A stretch of 46,224 nt of DNA from Dolichospermum sp. LEGE 00240 (lineage in GTDB: Bacteria > Cyanobacteriota > Cyanobacteriia > Cyanobacteriales > Nostocaceae): positions 1 to 46,224 of the forward strand of contig NZ_JADEVZ010000038.1 of the NCBI RefSeq assembly GCF_015207875.1, written 5' to 3'. The notes under the pieces were generated by a model, which made no database searches, was not told the origin of the DNA, and saw only the letters and a program-made list of their open reading frames with translations. The translations under genes and the position numbers were made by a program. This document shows, one piece after another, positions 1-7,914 of the stretch (its first letter is position 1; each line of letters starts with the position of its first letter).

Positions 1-76
1 GTCGGGGAAGTCGGGGGGGGGAGAAAGAATTTTCCCAATGACAACTGACAACTGACAACTGACCAATGACCAATGA
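1..76. repeat. STRR heptamer repeats at window edge
   Basis: A G-rich stretch is followed by tandem heptamers of the type CAACTGA and CAATGAC. These belong to the short tandemly repeated repetitive (STRR) sequences known from heterocystous cyanobacteria. The block lies just downstream of the stop codon of the M48-like gene, and no gene is visible in it. Confidence 0.8.
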
Positions 77-2203
77 CTAAGAACCTGTGAGCATCATATA
101 AGCGCCCCAAACTTGGGCAACGACGGCGATGACAGTAGACCAAATAGGATGAGGGCTATGAATTTTTTGGCCGCTTTGGGTTTCTAGGGTTTGGAGATCA
201 ATCCAGGGAGTTGCCCCACGTCGTAACCAACCTGTGACAGTGATTTGTCTGCCAATCAAGTCTTGAGGATTGAATGACCTTCCTAACCAGGGAATATGAT
301 GTAATTTCATTAAACCTTGGCTAGTTTGTAGAATTAGGTCTTGTGCTAAACAATTACCAATTCCAGGACGACCTAACAGTTTACCAGTAAACCGGATTTT
401 AGCACTATCAATTGGTAAAATTGCCGGATCTGCTAATAGGCTGGTGAAGTTTTCGTCTTTTTGAGCATTTGCAGGTGTAATGTCGGGAAATAAGGCATTG
501 ATGCGGATGACTATGCCAATGCTAAAACCAATTAACATACAACCTGTTACAAAAGACCAATCGTCATAAATCCATTTTAAGTTTAATAAATGTAGGGTGT
601 ATGCTGTTTGCCAAACTAACCAAATCAGACCAGCGAAGACAATACTAAGGGGGATGCCCAACCAAGGGGCTATTTGTAAACAGAAGGTTTGGGGTTTGAT
701 GAGGATGGGTTGTGATGGGGTTGTTTGATACAGTTCAGTGTCTAAATGCCAATGGCGGGCTATGTCACAAAGACGTTCGAGGCGATCGCCTATGGCTGGA
801 TGACAACTGTTGATTGTTAACCATTGACGGTAGGGATGAAAATTTTCCCATTTTAAGAATGATTCAAAAGGTAGATGACCAGCGGTGCTACCCAAAACCA
901 TGCTGTGCTGGTATGCGACGGGCGAAAGCAGATTTAGACTTTCTAACTGCCAGCAGGTCTGTTCTTTTAGTCCAATATCATGGGCTACACCAATGGATAT
1001 TTTTAGCAAGGCGCGAATTAGTCCATTGGGATTACCAGTAATTTCTGCAGATAGGCGATCGCTATGGTAAAGTCGTAAGCGAGAATTAAGTAAGGCTGTG
1101 CCTGTGAACAGACACCAAATTCCGTAGTTAATGGCGGCTAAAACTGTACCTGGCCAACGCCAAATTTTACTCTGATGTTGATTTCCCCAAACTGACACTT
1201 GCTGATATATGCCATAAAATGGCATGGTTACAAGTAGCACTAGAGACATCACTGCAAAGTCCCAACGCCCAATTTGCCCCAAGGATAAAGCATAAATGGC
1301 GGCTATTTCATCATCTGCCAATTGTTCTAATAAGCCTTGACTAACAGTTATTCTGGCTGTGCGGGGCAGGTTGCCATAACTGATAATCATGGGGGCAGCA
1401 ATTGGTAAAATTCTCAGTTGGGGGATAGTCCAGCGTCTCTGTTGACAAGCCCTTTGTAATACTCTGAGTGTTTCCCGACTGTAGGAGTTTAATTTCTCTT
1501 TGGGTAACTCTTCTTGACCGGAAAATCTCGTTAGCGCCCAGTCGAGTAACCAAGGGGACGATACCATTAAGATTATAAATAACCCTAGAATCAAGTTACT
1601 AGAATCATGATATAAAATCTGAATGGGTTCTAAGTATGGCAGTTGATATAGAATTTGATTAATTGAATCCAGGACGAATTTCAGCACTTCTCGGCACGTC
1701 CAAAATAGTGCCATGAATGTGAAGAGGGCAAGCAGTCGGGAGGGGATAATATTAGGCTTGCGTAGAGGTTGCCAAACTTTAGCGCGTCTAGCATTTCGCC
1801 AATAAATACTAACGGGTTGAATATTATTATTACCATCAGCCCCAACATAGGCGGTTTGTGGCTGTTGTGAGGAATTGGTTAAACCGGAGATAAGTCCAGT
1901 CTTAGGTTTGCGGGGTTTTTTCTGCTGGTTTTTGCGTTTGTGCAGGTGTTCAAGAGCAAGTTTTGACCACTCTTGAACTTGAGGATTACTATTGGCAATC
2001 AAATTGTGGCACAGGGCGATCGCTTTGGAGACTTCGCCAGTGCGAGCATAGGACATAACTAACCCCACTCGTGCCTGTAAACAAATCTTTTCTTCGCTTT
2101 GATTTTTGGCTAGTGGTTCAAGGTTAGCGATCGCTGTATAGTAATTCCCCTGCTTGAGGGCAGCTAAACCAGCCTCTAAACATGATTCAGCATAGGAAGG
2201 CAT
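77..2203 (-). CDS. M48-family peptidase homologue lacking the zinc site, N-terminal TPR-like region
   Basis: This 708-aa membrane protein has a helical TPR-like N-terminus (about 1-95), a basic linker, hydrophobic segments near 155-220 and 315-375, an M48/HtpX-like core, and a C-terminal part with two more hydrophobic segments. The core keeps the family's surroundings: 'LADDEIAAIYA' before the catalytic helix and 'SDRLSAEITGNPNGLIRAL' after it. The zinc motif HExxH, however, is L306-S-L-G-Q310, and the third ligand (Glu of the ExxAD region) is L378. All metal ligands and the catalytic glutamate are therefore replaced, so it should be proteolytically inactive. A scaffold or regulatory role at the membrane is inference. 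Transcription runs toward the window edge. The reading frame is long and undamaged, so it looks maintained rather than decaying. Confidence 0.8.
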   Translation of the reverse strand: MPSYAESCLEAGLAALKQGNYYTAIANLEPLAKNQSEEKICLQARVGLVMSYARTGEVSKAIALCHNLIANSNPQVQEWSKLALEHLHKRKNQQKKPRKPKTGLISGLTNSSQQPQTAYVGADGNNNIQPVSIYWRNARRAKVWQPLRKPNIIPSRLLALFTFMALFWTCREVLKFVLDSINQILYQLPYLEPIQILYHDSSNLILGLFIILMVSSPWLLDWALTRFSGQEELPKEKLNSYSRETLRVLQRACQQRRWTIPQLRILPIAAPMIISYGNLPRTARITVSQGLLEQLADDEIAAIYALSLGQIGRWDFAVMSLVLLVTMPFYGIYQQVSVWGNQHQSKIWRWPGTVLAAINYGIWCLFTGTALLNSRLRLYHSDRLSAEITGNPNGLIRALLKISIGVAHDIGLKEQTCWQLESLNLLSPVAYQHSMVLGSTAGHLPFESFLKWENFHPYRQWLTINSCHPAIGDRLERLCDIARHWHLDTELYQTTPSQPILIKPQTFCLQIAPWLGIPLSIVFAGLIWLVWQTAYTLHLLNLKWIYDDWSFVTGCMLIGFSIGIVIRINALFPDITPANAQKDENFTSLLADPAILPIDSAKIRFTGKLLGRPGIGNCLAQDLILQTSQGLMKLHHIPWLGRSFNPQDLIGRQITVTGWLRRGATPWIDLQTLETQSGQKIHSPHPIWSTVIAVVAQVWGAYMMLTGS

Positions 2204-2218
2204 ACAAACTTTGATAAT

Positions 2219-2347
2219 TTGTCAGTTGTTGGTTGTTAGTTGTCAGTTGTTAGTTGTCAGTTGTCAGTTGTCAGTTGTCAGTGGGAAGAAATATTCCCCC
2301 TGCCTGTTGCCTATTGCCTGTTGCCTATTGCCTCTTGCCTCTTGCCT
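2219..2347. repeat. STRR heptamer arrays between the M48-like gene and prfC
   Basis: There are two arrays in a row. The first (about 2219-2282) is built on TGTCAGT/TGTTAGT, and the second (about 2298-2347) on TGCCTNT (TGCCTGT, TGCCTAT, TGCCTCT). The second runs into the stop codon of prfC. They fill the whole gap and leave little room for a conventional promoter for the M48-like gene. Confidence 0.85.
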
Positions 2348-3976
2348 CTAACTCTCTACTGATGGTTGATGGGAAAAGACGGGGGCGATCGCACTTAATT
2401 TCAACTCTGGATGATCACCTTCTAATTGTTGGCAATTCCATTCATTGCGGAATAACAACACAGGTCGTCCCATGCTATCTTTAACAGTGGTGGTATTAAA
2501 TAAACGTCCCACCTGTTTTAAAGCTTCCCAACCACCAGAAACCCAACGGGCGACACTGTAGGGTAATAAATCAAGAATGGTTTCCACACCATACTCATTT
2601 TGTAAACGGAACTGGACCACCTCAAATTGCAACTGACCAACCGCTGCTAAAATTGGCTCACGCTTGGCTTCATCAGTTGAATACATAATTTGTACAGCCC
2701 CTTCCTCTCGTAATTCGGAAACACCTTTTTGGAACTGCTTAAATTTCGATGGGTTAGGGTTTCTTAAAGTAGCAAAAAGTTCCGGTGAGAAATAAGGAAT
2801 TCCCTCATATTCTAGTTTCTGCCCTGTATAAATAGTATCGCCAATTGCGAAAACACCCGGATTATTTAAACCAATCACGTCCCCTGGATAAGCGACATCA
2901 ATAGATTCTCTTTCTTGGGCAAATAGTTTTTGCGGACGAGAGAGACGAACAACTTTACCAGTTCGAGCATGATTTACTGTCATATCTTTTTCAAACTTAC
3001 CTGTGCAAACCCGGACGAAAGCCACTCTATCCCGATGTTTGGGATCCATGTTGGCTTGGAGTTTGAAAATAAATCCGGTAAACTCTGGATAGGTAGGGGG
3101 AATATCGCCGACGCTGCTGCTATGTGTACCTGGTTTGAGGGCAAAGTCGAGGAAGTTTTTCAGGAATAATTCCACCCCAAAGTTGGTCATGGCGCTACCA
3201 AAAAACACTGGGGTCATTTTGCCGGCGTGTACCAGGTCTAAATCCAGTTCTGGACAAACTCCTTCTAAGAGTTCTAATTCGTCTTGTAGTTGGTGGTAAA
3301 GTTCTTTTTCTAGTAAGGTTTCCAGTTGGCGATCGCCTATATCGAGGATAGTATTTCGCGCTTCTTTGCTACCATGAGAACTGCGTTCAAATAAATGAAC
3401 TTGCTGTTGTTGGCGGTCAAAAACTCCTTTAAAGCGATCGCCCATACCAATAGGCCAATTCACTGCATAAGTCTGTAATCCCAGTTCTTTCTCAATTTCA
3501 TCCAACAAATCTATGGGTTCTCTACCTGGACGGTCAAGTTTATTCACAAAGGTGAAAATGGGAATCCCCCGCATTTTACAAACTTCAAACAATTTCCGGG
3601 TTTGCGGTTCTAAACCTTTAGCCGCATCAATCAGCATAACTGCATTATCTGCTGCTGCTAAAGTCCTATAGGTGTCTTCACTAAAATCTTGGTGTCCAGG
3701 AGTGTCGAGTAAATTAATTTGACAGTTACGATAGGCAAATTGTAACACGGTTGAAGTGACGGAAATTCCCCGTTGTTGTTCCATTGCCATCCAGTCAGAG
3801 GTTACTTTTCGCTGGTCTCTACGGGCTTTGACTGCTCCAGCTTCGTGGATAGCACCCCCGTATAATAGTAGTTTTTCGGTTAAGGTAGTTTTACCAGCAT
3901 CAGGATGAGAAATAATCGCAAAGTTGCGACGCTGTTCCACTGCTTGACCTAGTTCTGTTTGCAGTTCAATGGACAT
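2348..3976 (-). CDS. prfC: peptide chain release factor 3
   Basis: This is a class II release-factor GTPase of 542 aa, the normal length for RF3. It recycles RF1/RF2 from the ribosome after termination. The G domain shows G1 'HPDAGKTT' (24-31), the switch I region with 'QRGISVTST', G3 'DTPGHQDF' (91-98) and G4 'NKLD' (145-148). The EF-Tu-like domain II and the RF3 C-terminal domain follow ('[17 protein letters not shown]'). The ATG start directly precedes the conserved N-terminal sequence. A 27-copy heptamer array begins about 50 bp upstream of this start, so any promoter lies inside, beyond or next to repeat DNA. The gene is cytosolic and appears monocistronic. Confidence 0.97.
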   Translation of the reverse strand: MSIELQTELGQAVEQRRNFAIISHPDAGKTTLTEKLLLYGGAIHEAGAVKARRDQRKVTSDWMAMEQQRGISVTSTVLQFAYRNCQINLLDTPGHQDFSEDTYRTLAAADNAVMLIDAAKGLEPQTRKLFEVCKMRGIPIFTFVNKLDRPGREPIDLLDEIEKELGLQTYAVNWPIGMGDRFKGVFDRQQQQVHLFERSSHGSKEARNTILDIGDRQLETLLEKELYHQLQDELELLEGVCPELDLDLVHAGKMTPVFFGSAMTNFGVELFLKNFLDFALKPGTHSSSVGDIPPTYPEFTGFIFKLQANMDPKHRDRVAFVRVCTGKFEKDMTVNHARTGKVVRLSRPQKLFAQERESIDVAYPGDVIGLNNPGVFAIGDTIYTGQKLEYEGIPYFSPELFATLRNPNPSKFKQFQKGVSELREEGAVQIMYSTDEAKREPILAAVGQLQFEVVQFRLQNEYGVETILDLLPYSVARWVSGGWEALKQVGRLFNTTTVKDSMGRPVLLFRNEWNCQQLEGDHPELKLSAIAPVFSHQPSVES

Positions 3977-4025
3977 ATTTGTTATTTGTTTTTAACTTCA
4001 TTCAATGTAATCTTTTTCAGGAGCA

Positions 4026-4214
4026 GGGAATAGGGAATAGGGAACAGGGAATAGGGAATAGGGAATAGGGAATAGGGAACAGGGAATAGGGAACAGGGAA
4101 TAGGGAATAGGGAACAGGGAACAGGGAACAGGGAATAGGGAACAGGGAACAGGGAACAGGGAATAGGGAATAGGGAACAGGGAACAGGGAACAGGGAACA
4201 GGGAATAGGGAATA
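4026..4214. repeat. 27-copy heptamer array GGGAATA/GGGAACA
   Basis: There are exactly 27 uninterrupted 7-bp units (189 bp), each either GGGAATA (14 units) or GGGAACA (13 units). Only the sixth base varies. A degenerate unit (GGTAATT) follows, then a CTTCTTT-rich stretch. This is a long STRR array lying upstream of prfC. It is open in several frames because 7-bp units shift frame, so the open frame across it is not a gene. Confidence 0.95.
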
Positions 4215-4297
4215 GGTAATTGGTGAAAACAATTCTTCTTTCTTCTTTCTTCTTTCTTCTTCCTCCTGAACTCCTGACTCGGTGACTCCTAAATTAA

Positions 4298-4837
4298 TTA
4301 AAGTTTTCCCAATAGTTTGTAAGTTCTCAGTAACTTGGCATTTTCATCTGTTAGTAATTCCTGTAAGCTACTTATCTCATTTAATATCTCAATTTCTCGT
4401 TTACATTCTTCCTGTAATATCAATAAATATTTTTCTCTATCTTTTTCGTTATCAACCTGTTTGAGCATACAAATTGCCATGTTGATATTAGAAAGTGGAT
4501 TGCGTAAGTCTTGAGAGACTTTATCGAGGAGACTCCCTCGCATTTGCGCTAGTTGCTGACAGTCTTGCAGTTCAGACCGATTTTTTTTGATTTCCTGTTC
4601 GAGTATTTCTAATTTTTGGGACTCTTGTAAATATGCTTGATTGGAAATTGAATGTCGTTTTAAACGAGAGTTAACTGCTTCTAATATCTCATGAGGCTGA
4701 AAAGGTTTGGTAATATAATCATCCGCACCTAATCCCATGCTTTGACGGAAATCATAGCGTTCTGCTTTAGCGGTGAGAAAAATGAAGGGGATATCAGCTA
4801 AGTTAGGATCACCTCTTAAATAGGGTGTGGTGAAAAA
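4298..4837 (-). pseudogene. N-terminally truncated response regulator with HisKA-like tail
   Basis: From the first available ATG (4738) the protein is 146 aa. The frame stays open upstream to a stop at 4838-4840 and still encodes receiver sequence there: 'IPFIFLTAKAERYDFRQSM' then 'GLGADDYITKPF'. The phosphoacceptor Asp and the first three or so β-strands are missing. After the receiver end come a coiled coil and an H-box-like helix 'LLDKVSQDLRNPLSNINMA', where the histidine is replaced ('SQDLRNPL'), then a helical tail ending 'LLGKL'. The break lies at about 4830, where repeat sequence (AGGAGTCAGGAG) begins. Related full-length cyanobacterial regulators carry a complete receiver, so this is probably a broken gene. 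A short product from the internal ATG is possible but could not be phosphorylated. Confidence 0.75.
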
Positions 4838-4840
4838 TCA

Positions 4841-5196
4841 GGAGTCAGGAGAAATAAGAAAGAATAAGAAGGAGTAAAAAGGAGAATCATCAGACCTTGC
4901 GGTAAGTGGGAAACTCAGTTTACTTAATGCAAATGTAGTAAATTACACTTTTCATTAAAATAATTGTAGTATATCAAATTTAGTGTATACTGAGTAAAGT
5001 AAATGAACAAAAAAATTAACTACGGGGACATAGTGGCTCTAGAAGTATCTCTAGGGGAAGTATTACAGGCTTAATTGTTTATTAACCGCGATCGCTATGA
5101 TTTTGCTCTCTCAGTATATACTGATTTTATCAAAAAATCATAAGTTAATATCCGACAGAATTTAACTGGATTGAGTTAGGGGATAAGGAAAAAATT
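4841..5196. other. intergenic region, repeat remnants
   Basis: This holds AGGAGTCAGGAG and AAGAAGGAGTAAAAAGGAG repeat debris, AT-rich sequence, and a HIP1 site near 5088. A 23-codon open frame at 5003-5074 has no recognisable product. A purine-rich GGATAAGGA at 5181-5189 is the likely ribosome binding site of the next gene. Confidence 0.5.
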
Positions 5197-6402
5197 TTGG
5201 AAAAATTGCCTAAGTGTACCACAATTTTAGTAATTGATGATGATCCGACCAATTTAGAAATTCTGGATTATACCCTGAGCGCGGCAGGTTACAATGTGCA
5301 TACTGCAACCAACGGAGCAAATATAGTCCAGCAAATTCATTTCAGTATTCCTGATTTAATACTGTTGGATATTTTGTTGCCTGATATCAATGGATTTAAG
5401 CTGTGCCAGGGACTTAAATCCGACCCTGTAACTGAGTCAATTCCGATAATTTTCATGACAGCCTTAGCTGATACTGTAGATAAGGTTAAGGGGTTACATC
5501 TAGGCGCAGTAGATTATATTACTAAGCCATTTCAGAAAAAAGAATTGCTGGCTCGTGTACAAACCCATTTGCATTTACGGGAATTAAGTAAAACTTTAGA
5601 AATCAAGAATCAACAACTCACAGAACTGATAGAGGATTTAGAGCATAGAGTTATAGAACGAACAATAGAATTAAAACAAGCACTAGAAAAAGAAAAGGAA
5701 TTAAACCAATTAAAATCCCGGTTTATTACAATGGCATCCCATCAGTTTCGCACACCTTTAGCTATTATTTCTTCATCTTCAGGGATTTTACAAGAATTTA
5801 GCGATCGCCTCAATGAAGAAAGAAAACAAGAACATCTACAAACAATCCAACACACCATTAAGCATATTACCCAAATCCTTGATGACGTTTTAATGATCAA
5901 CCGTGCTGAAGCTGATAAAATAGAATTACATTTAGAAGCAGCAGATATTGTTGATTTTTGCCATCATCTCCAATCAGCAATAGCAGAGAGTAACAACCAA
6001 CATACTATTAATTTTTCTGTAGATTTAGGCCAAGAAACAATTACCAATTCTCTAATTATCCAGTTTGATAAAAAACTCTTACAGCAAATTATTACTAATC
6101 TGCTAAATAACGCGATTAAATATTCGCCCAATCACAACTTAATTAAGTTTAGTTTAACTAAAGCAGATGATAAAATTATATTTAAAATTAGTGATCATGG
6201 CATCGGTATTCCAGAAGCCGATCAAGATAACTTATTTGCATCTTTTCACCGCGGCTCTAATGTCGGTAATATTGCTGGAACTGGCTTAGGACTTTCCATC
6301 GTGAAAAAATGTGTAGATTTGCACCAAGGGGAAATTAATATAGATAGTCAAATAGGTAAAGGAACAATAGTTACAATTACCATTCCTTATTTAATTGCCT
6401 AG
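5197..6402 (+). CDS. response regulator-histidine kinase hybrid (TTG start, H-Q variant H-box)
   Basis: This is a 401-aa soluble hybrid. The receiver (about 8-125) has acidic residues D14-D15, phosphoacceptor D58, T88 and K110. It is followed by a coiled coil (130-175), a HisKA dimerisation domain with 'MASHQFRTPL' (H182) and an HATPase_c domain ('NLLNNAIKYS', 'DHGIGIP', 'GTGLGLSIVKK'). There are no membrane segments. The TTG start is supported by GGATAAGGA 8 nt upstream and by the paralogue at 6544-7800, which aligns from the same TTG. The residue after the phosphorylatable histidine is Gln183 instead of the usual Glu/Asp, which may weaken autophosphorylation. The kinase half is almost identical in DNA to that of the next gene, while the receivers have diverged. 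Confidence 0.9.
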   Translation: MEKLPKCTTILVIDDDPTNLEILDYTLSAAGYNVHTATNGANIVQQIHFSIPDLILLDILLPDINGFKLCQGLKSDPVTESIPIIFMTALADTVDKVKGLHLGAVDYITKPFQKKELLARVQTHLHLRELSKTLEIKNQQLTELIEDLEHRVIERTIELKQALEKEKELNQLKSRFITMASHQFRTPLAIISSSSGILQEFSDRLNEERKQEHLQTIQHTIKHITQILDDVLMINRAEADKIELHLEAADIVDFCHHLQSAIAESNNQHTINFSVDLGQETITNSLIIQFDKKLLQQIITNLLNNAIKYSPNHNLIKFSLTKADDKIIFKISDHGIGIPEADQDNLFASFHRGSNVGNIAGTGLGLSIVKKCVDLHQGEINIDSQIGKGTIVTITIPYLIA

Positions 6403-6419
6403 AAATCTGTAATTTATTT

Positions 6420-6542
6420 TAAGTAGGTGAACACAATAAAACCAATCTGTGTAAAGAAAAGTAAAATCGCCCAAACCCTGTTCACTCTTGCCTCTTGCCT
6501 TTTGCCTTGCCATAACAACGATTTTCAATGCTAACCTACTTA
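6420..6542. mobile_element. MITE-like element, family A copy 1
   Basis: This 123-bp element is bounded by perfect terminal inverted repeats TAAGTAGGT / ACCTACTTA. The outer TA probably represents the target duplication, as for IS630/Tc1-mariner-type elements. The interior contains AAAACCAATCTGTGTAAAG and a TGCCTNT heptamer patch. An inverted full-length copy lies at 22193-22346, with decayed copies at 9650-9760 and 43857-43967. It carries no transposase. It fills the space between the two hybrid kinases and ends one base before the ATG at 6544. Confidence 0.8.
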
Positions 6543-6543
6543 G

Positions 6544-7800
6544 ATGAAACTTATTAATCACAAGGAAGAAAATTTGAATACTTTACCTAATGGTGCCACA
6601 ATTTTAGTAGTTGATGATAATCCAGTGAATTTAAAACTTTTGAACCATACCTTAAGCAGTGCTGGTTACAAGGTCAAAATAGAGGTAAATGGGCTAAATG
6701 TTATCCCACAAGTGAAGACTAGTATTCCTGATTTAATCGTACTAGATATTATGTTACCTGACCTTAGCGGATTTGAAATTTGCAAGCAACTTCAAGCTGA
6801 TCCTCTGACTCGGAGTATTCCGATAATTTTTATAACAGCTTTAGCTGATACTGTGGATAAAGTCAAAGGTTTAAGTTTAGGTGCTGTAGATTATATTACC
6901 AAACCTTTTCAAAAAGAGGAATTACTGGCGCGTGTGCGAACTCATTTACATTTAAAGAGGTTAATTAAATCTTTAGAAATCCAGAACCAGGAACTTAGAC
7001 AACTCACACAACAGAATGAGGATTTAGAACATAGAGTAGCAGAACGAACAGCAGAACTAAAGCAAGCACTAGAAAAAGAGAAGGAATTAAACCAATTAAA
7101 ATCCCGGTTTATTACAATAGCATCTCACGAGTTTCGCACACCTTTAGCCATTATTGCTTCATCTTCGGGCATTTTACAAAAATTTAGCGATCGCCTCAAT
7201 GAAGAAAGAAAACAAGAACATCTACAAACAATCCAACACACCATTAAGCATATTACCCAAATCCTTGATGACGTTTTAATGATCAACCGTGCTGAAGCTG
7301 ATAAAATAGAATTACATTTAGAAGCAGCAGATATTGTTGATTTTTGCCATCATCTCCAATCAGCAATAGCAGAGAGCAACAACCAACATACTATTAATTT
7401 TTCTGTAGATTTAGGACAAGAAACAATTACCAATTCTCTAATTATCCAGTTTGATAAAAAACTCTTACAGCAAATTATTACTAATCTGCTAAATAACGCG
7501 ATTAAATATTCGCCTAATCACAACTTAGTTAATTTTAGTTTAACTAAAGCAGATGATAAAATTATATTTAAAATTAGTGATCATGGCATCGGTATTCCAG
7601 AAGCCGATCAAGATAACTTATTTGCATCTTTTCACCGCGGCTCTAATGTCGGTAATATTGCTGGAACTGGCTTAGGACTTTCCATCGTGAAAAAATGTGT
7701 AGATTTGCACCAAGGGGAAATTAATATAGATAGTCAAATAGGCAAAGGAACAACAGTTACAATTACCATTCCTTATTTACAGCCAATTGCAGATCAATGA
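6544..7800 (+). CDS. response regulator-histidine kinase hybrid (paralogue of the upstream gene)
   Basis: The product is 418 aa from the ATG, or 408 aa from TTG 6574. The architecture matches the neighbour: receiver with D24-D25, phosphoacceptor D68 and K120, then a coiled coil, HisKA 'IASHEFRTPL' (H195, with the normal Glu196), and HATPase_c with intact N, G1 and G2 boxes. The likely ancestral start is the TTG at 6574. It has AAGGAAGAA at 6562-6570 in front and aligns with the TTG start of the upstream paralogue. The ATG at 6544 has no Shine-Dalgarno sequence and sits 1 nt after a MITE. From about 7030 to the end, the DNA is nearly the same as 5640-6390, which implies recent duplication or gene conversion. 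It is soluble and presumably partners with other receivers. Confidence 0.9.
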   Translation: MKLINHKEENLNTLPNGATILVVDDNPVNLKLLNHTLSSAGYKVKIEVNGLNVIPQVKTSIPDLIVLDIMLPDLSGFEICKQLQADPLTRSIPIIFITALADTVDKVKGLSLGAVDYITKPFQKEELLARVRTHLHLKRLIKSLEIQNQELRQLTQQNEDLEHRVAERTAELKQALEKEKELNQLKSRFITIASHEFRTPLAIIASSSGILQKFSDRLNEERKQEHLQTIQHTIKHITQILDDVLMINRAEADKIELHLEAADIVDFCHHLQSAIAESNNQHTINFSVDLGQETITNSLIIQFDKKLLQQIITNLLNNAIKYSPNHNLVNFSLTKADDKIIFKISDHGIGIPEADQDNLFASFHRGSNVGNIAGTGLGLSIVKKCVDLHQGEINIDSQIGKGTTVTITIPYLQPIADQ

Positions 7801-7861
7801 GGTACAGGATATAACTGCAAAGCCAGATACCAGGCCAGTTTTACTCTTGACTCGGTGACTT

Positions 7862-7909
7862 AGTTAAATAATTATCAGCACCAAGTTCCATCCTTCGACG
7901 TAAATCAGA
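7862..7909 (-). pseudogene. relic of a receiver domain
   Basis: On the minus strand this short stretch reads 'SDLRRRMELGADNYLTK', the α4-β5 segment of a receiver domain that normally precedes 'PF'. It breaks off into repeat-type sequence (GACTCGGTGACTTAG). It lies directly upstream, on the plus strand, of the 3' end of the EAL gene. The same segment is present in that gene and in the truncated regulator at 4298-4837, so this is probably debris of another copy. Confidence 0.6.
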
Positions 7910-7914
7910 CTAAT

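Noticed and set aside
4017-4232. 71-codon open frame on the minus strand
   Set aside because: It is a translation of the GGGAATA/GGGAACA heptamer array and gives a meaningless Ser/Phe/Pro repeat.
5003-5074. 23-codon frame starting ATG in the gap before the first hybrid kinase
   Set aside because: No Shine-Dalgarno sequence, no known family, and too short to support.
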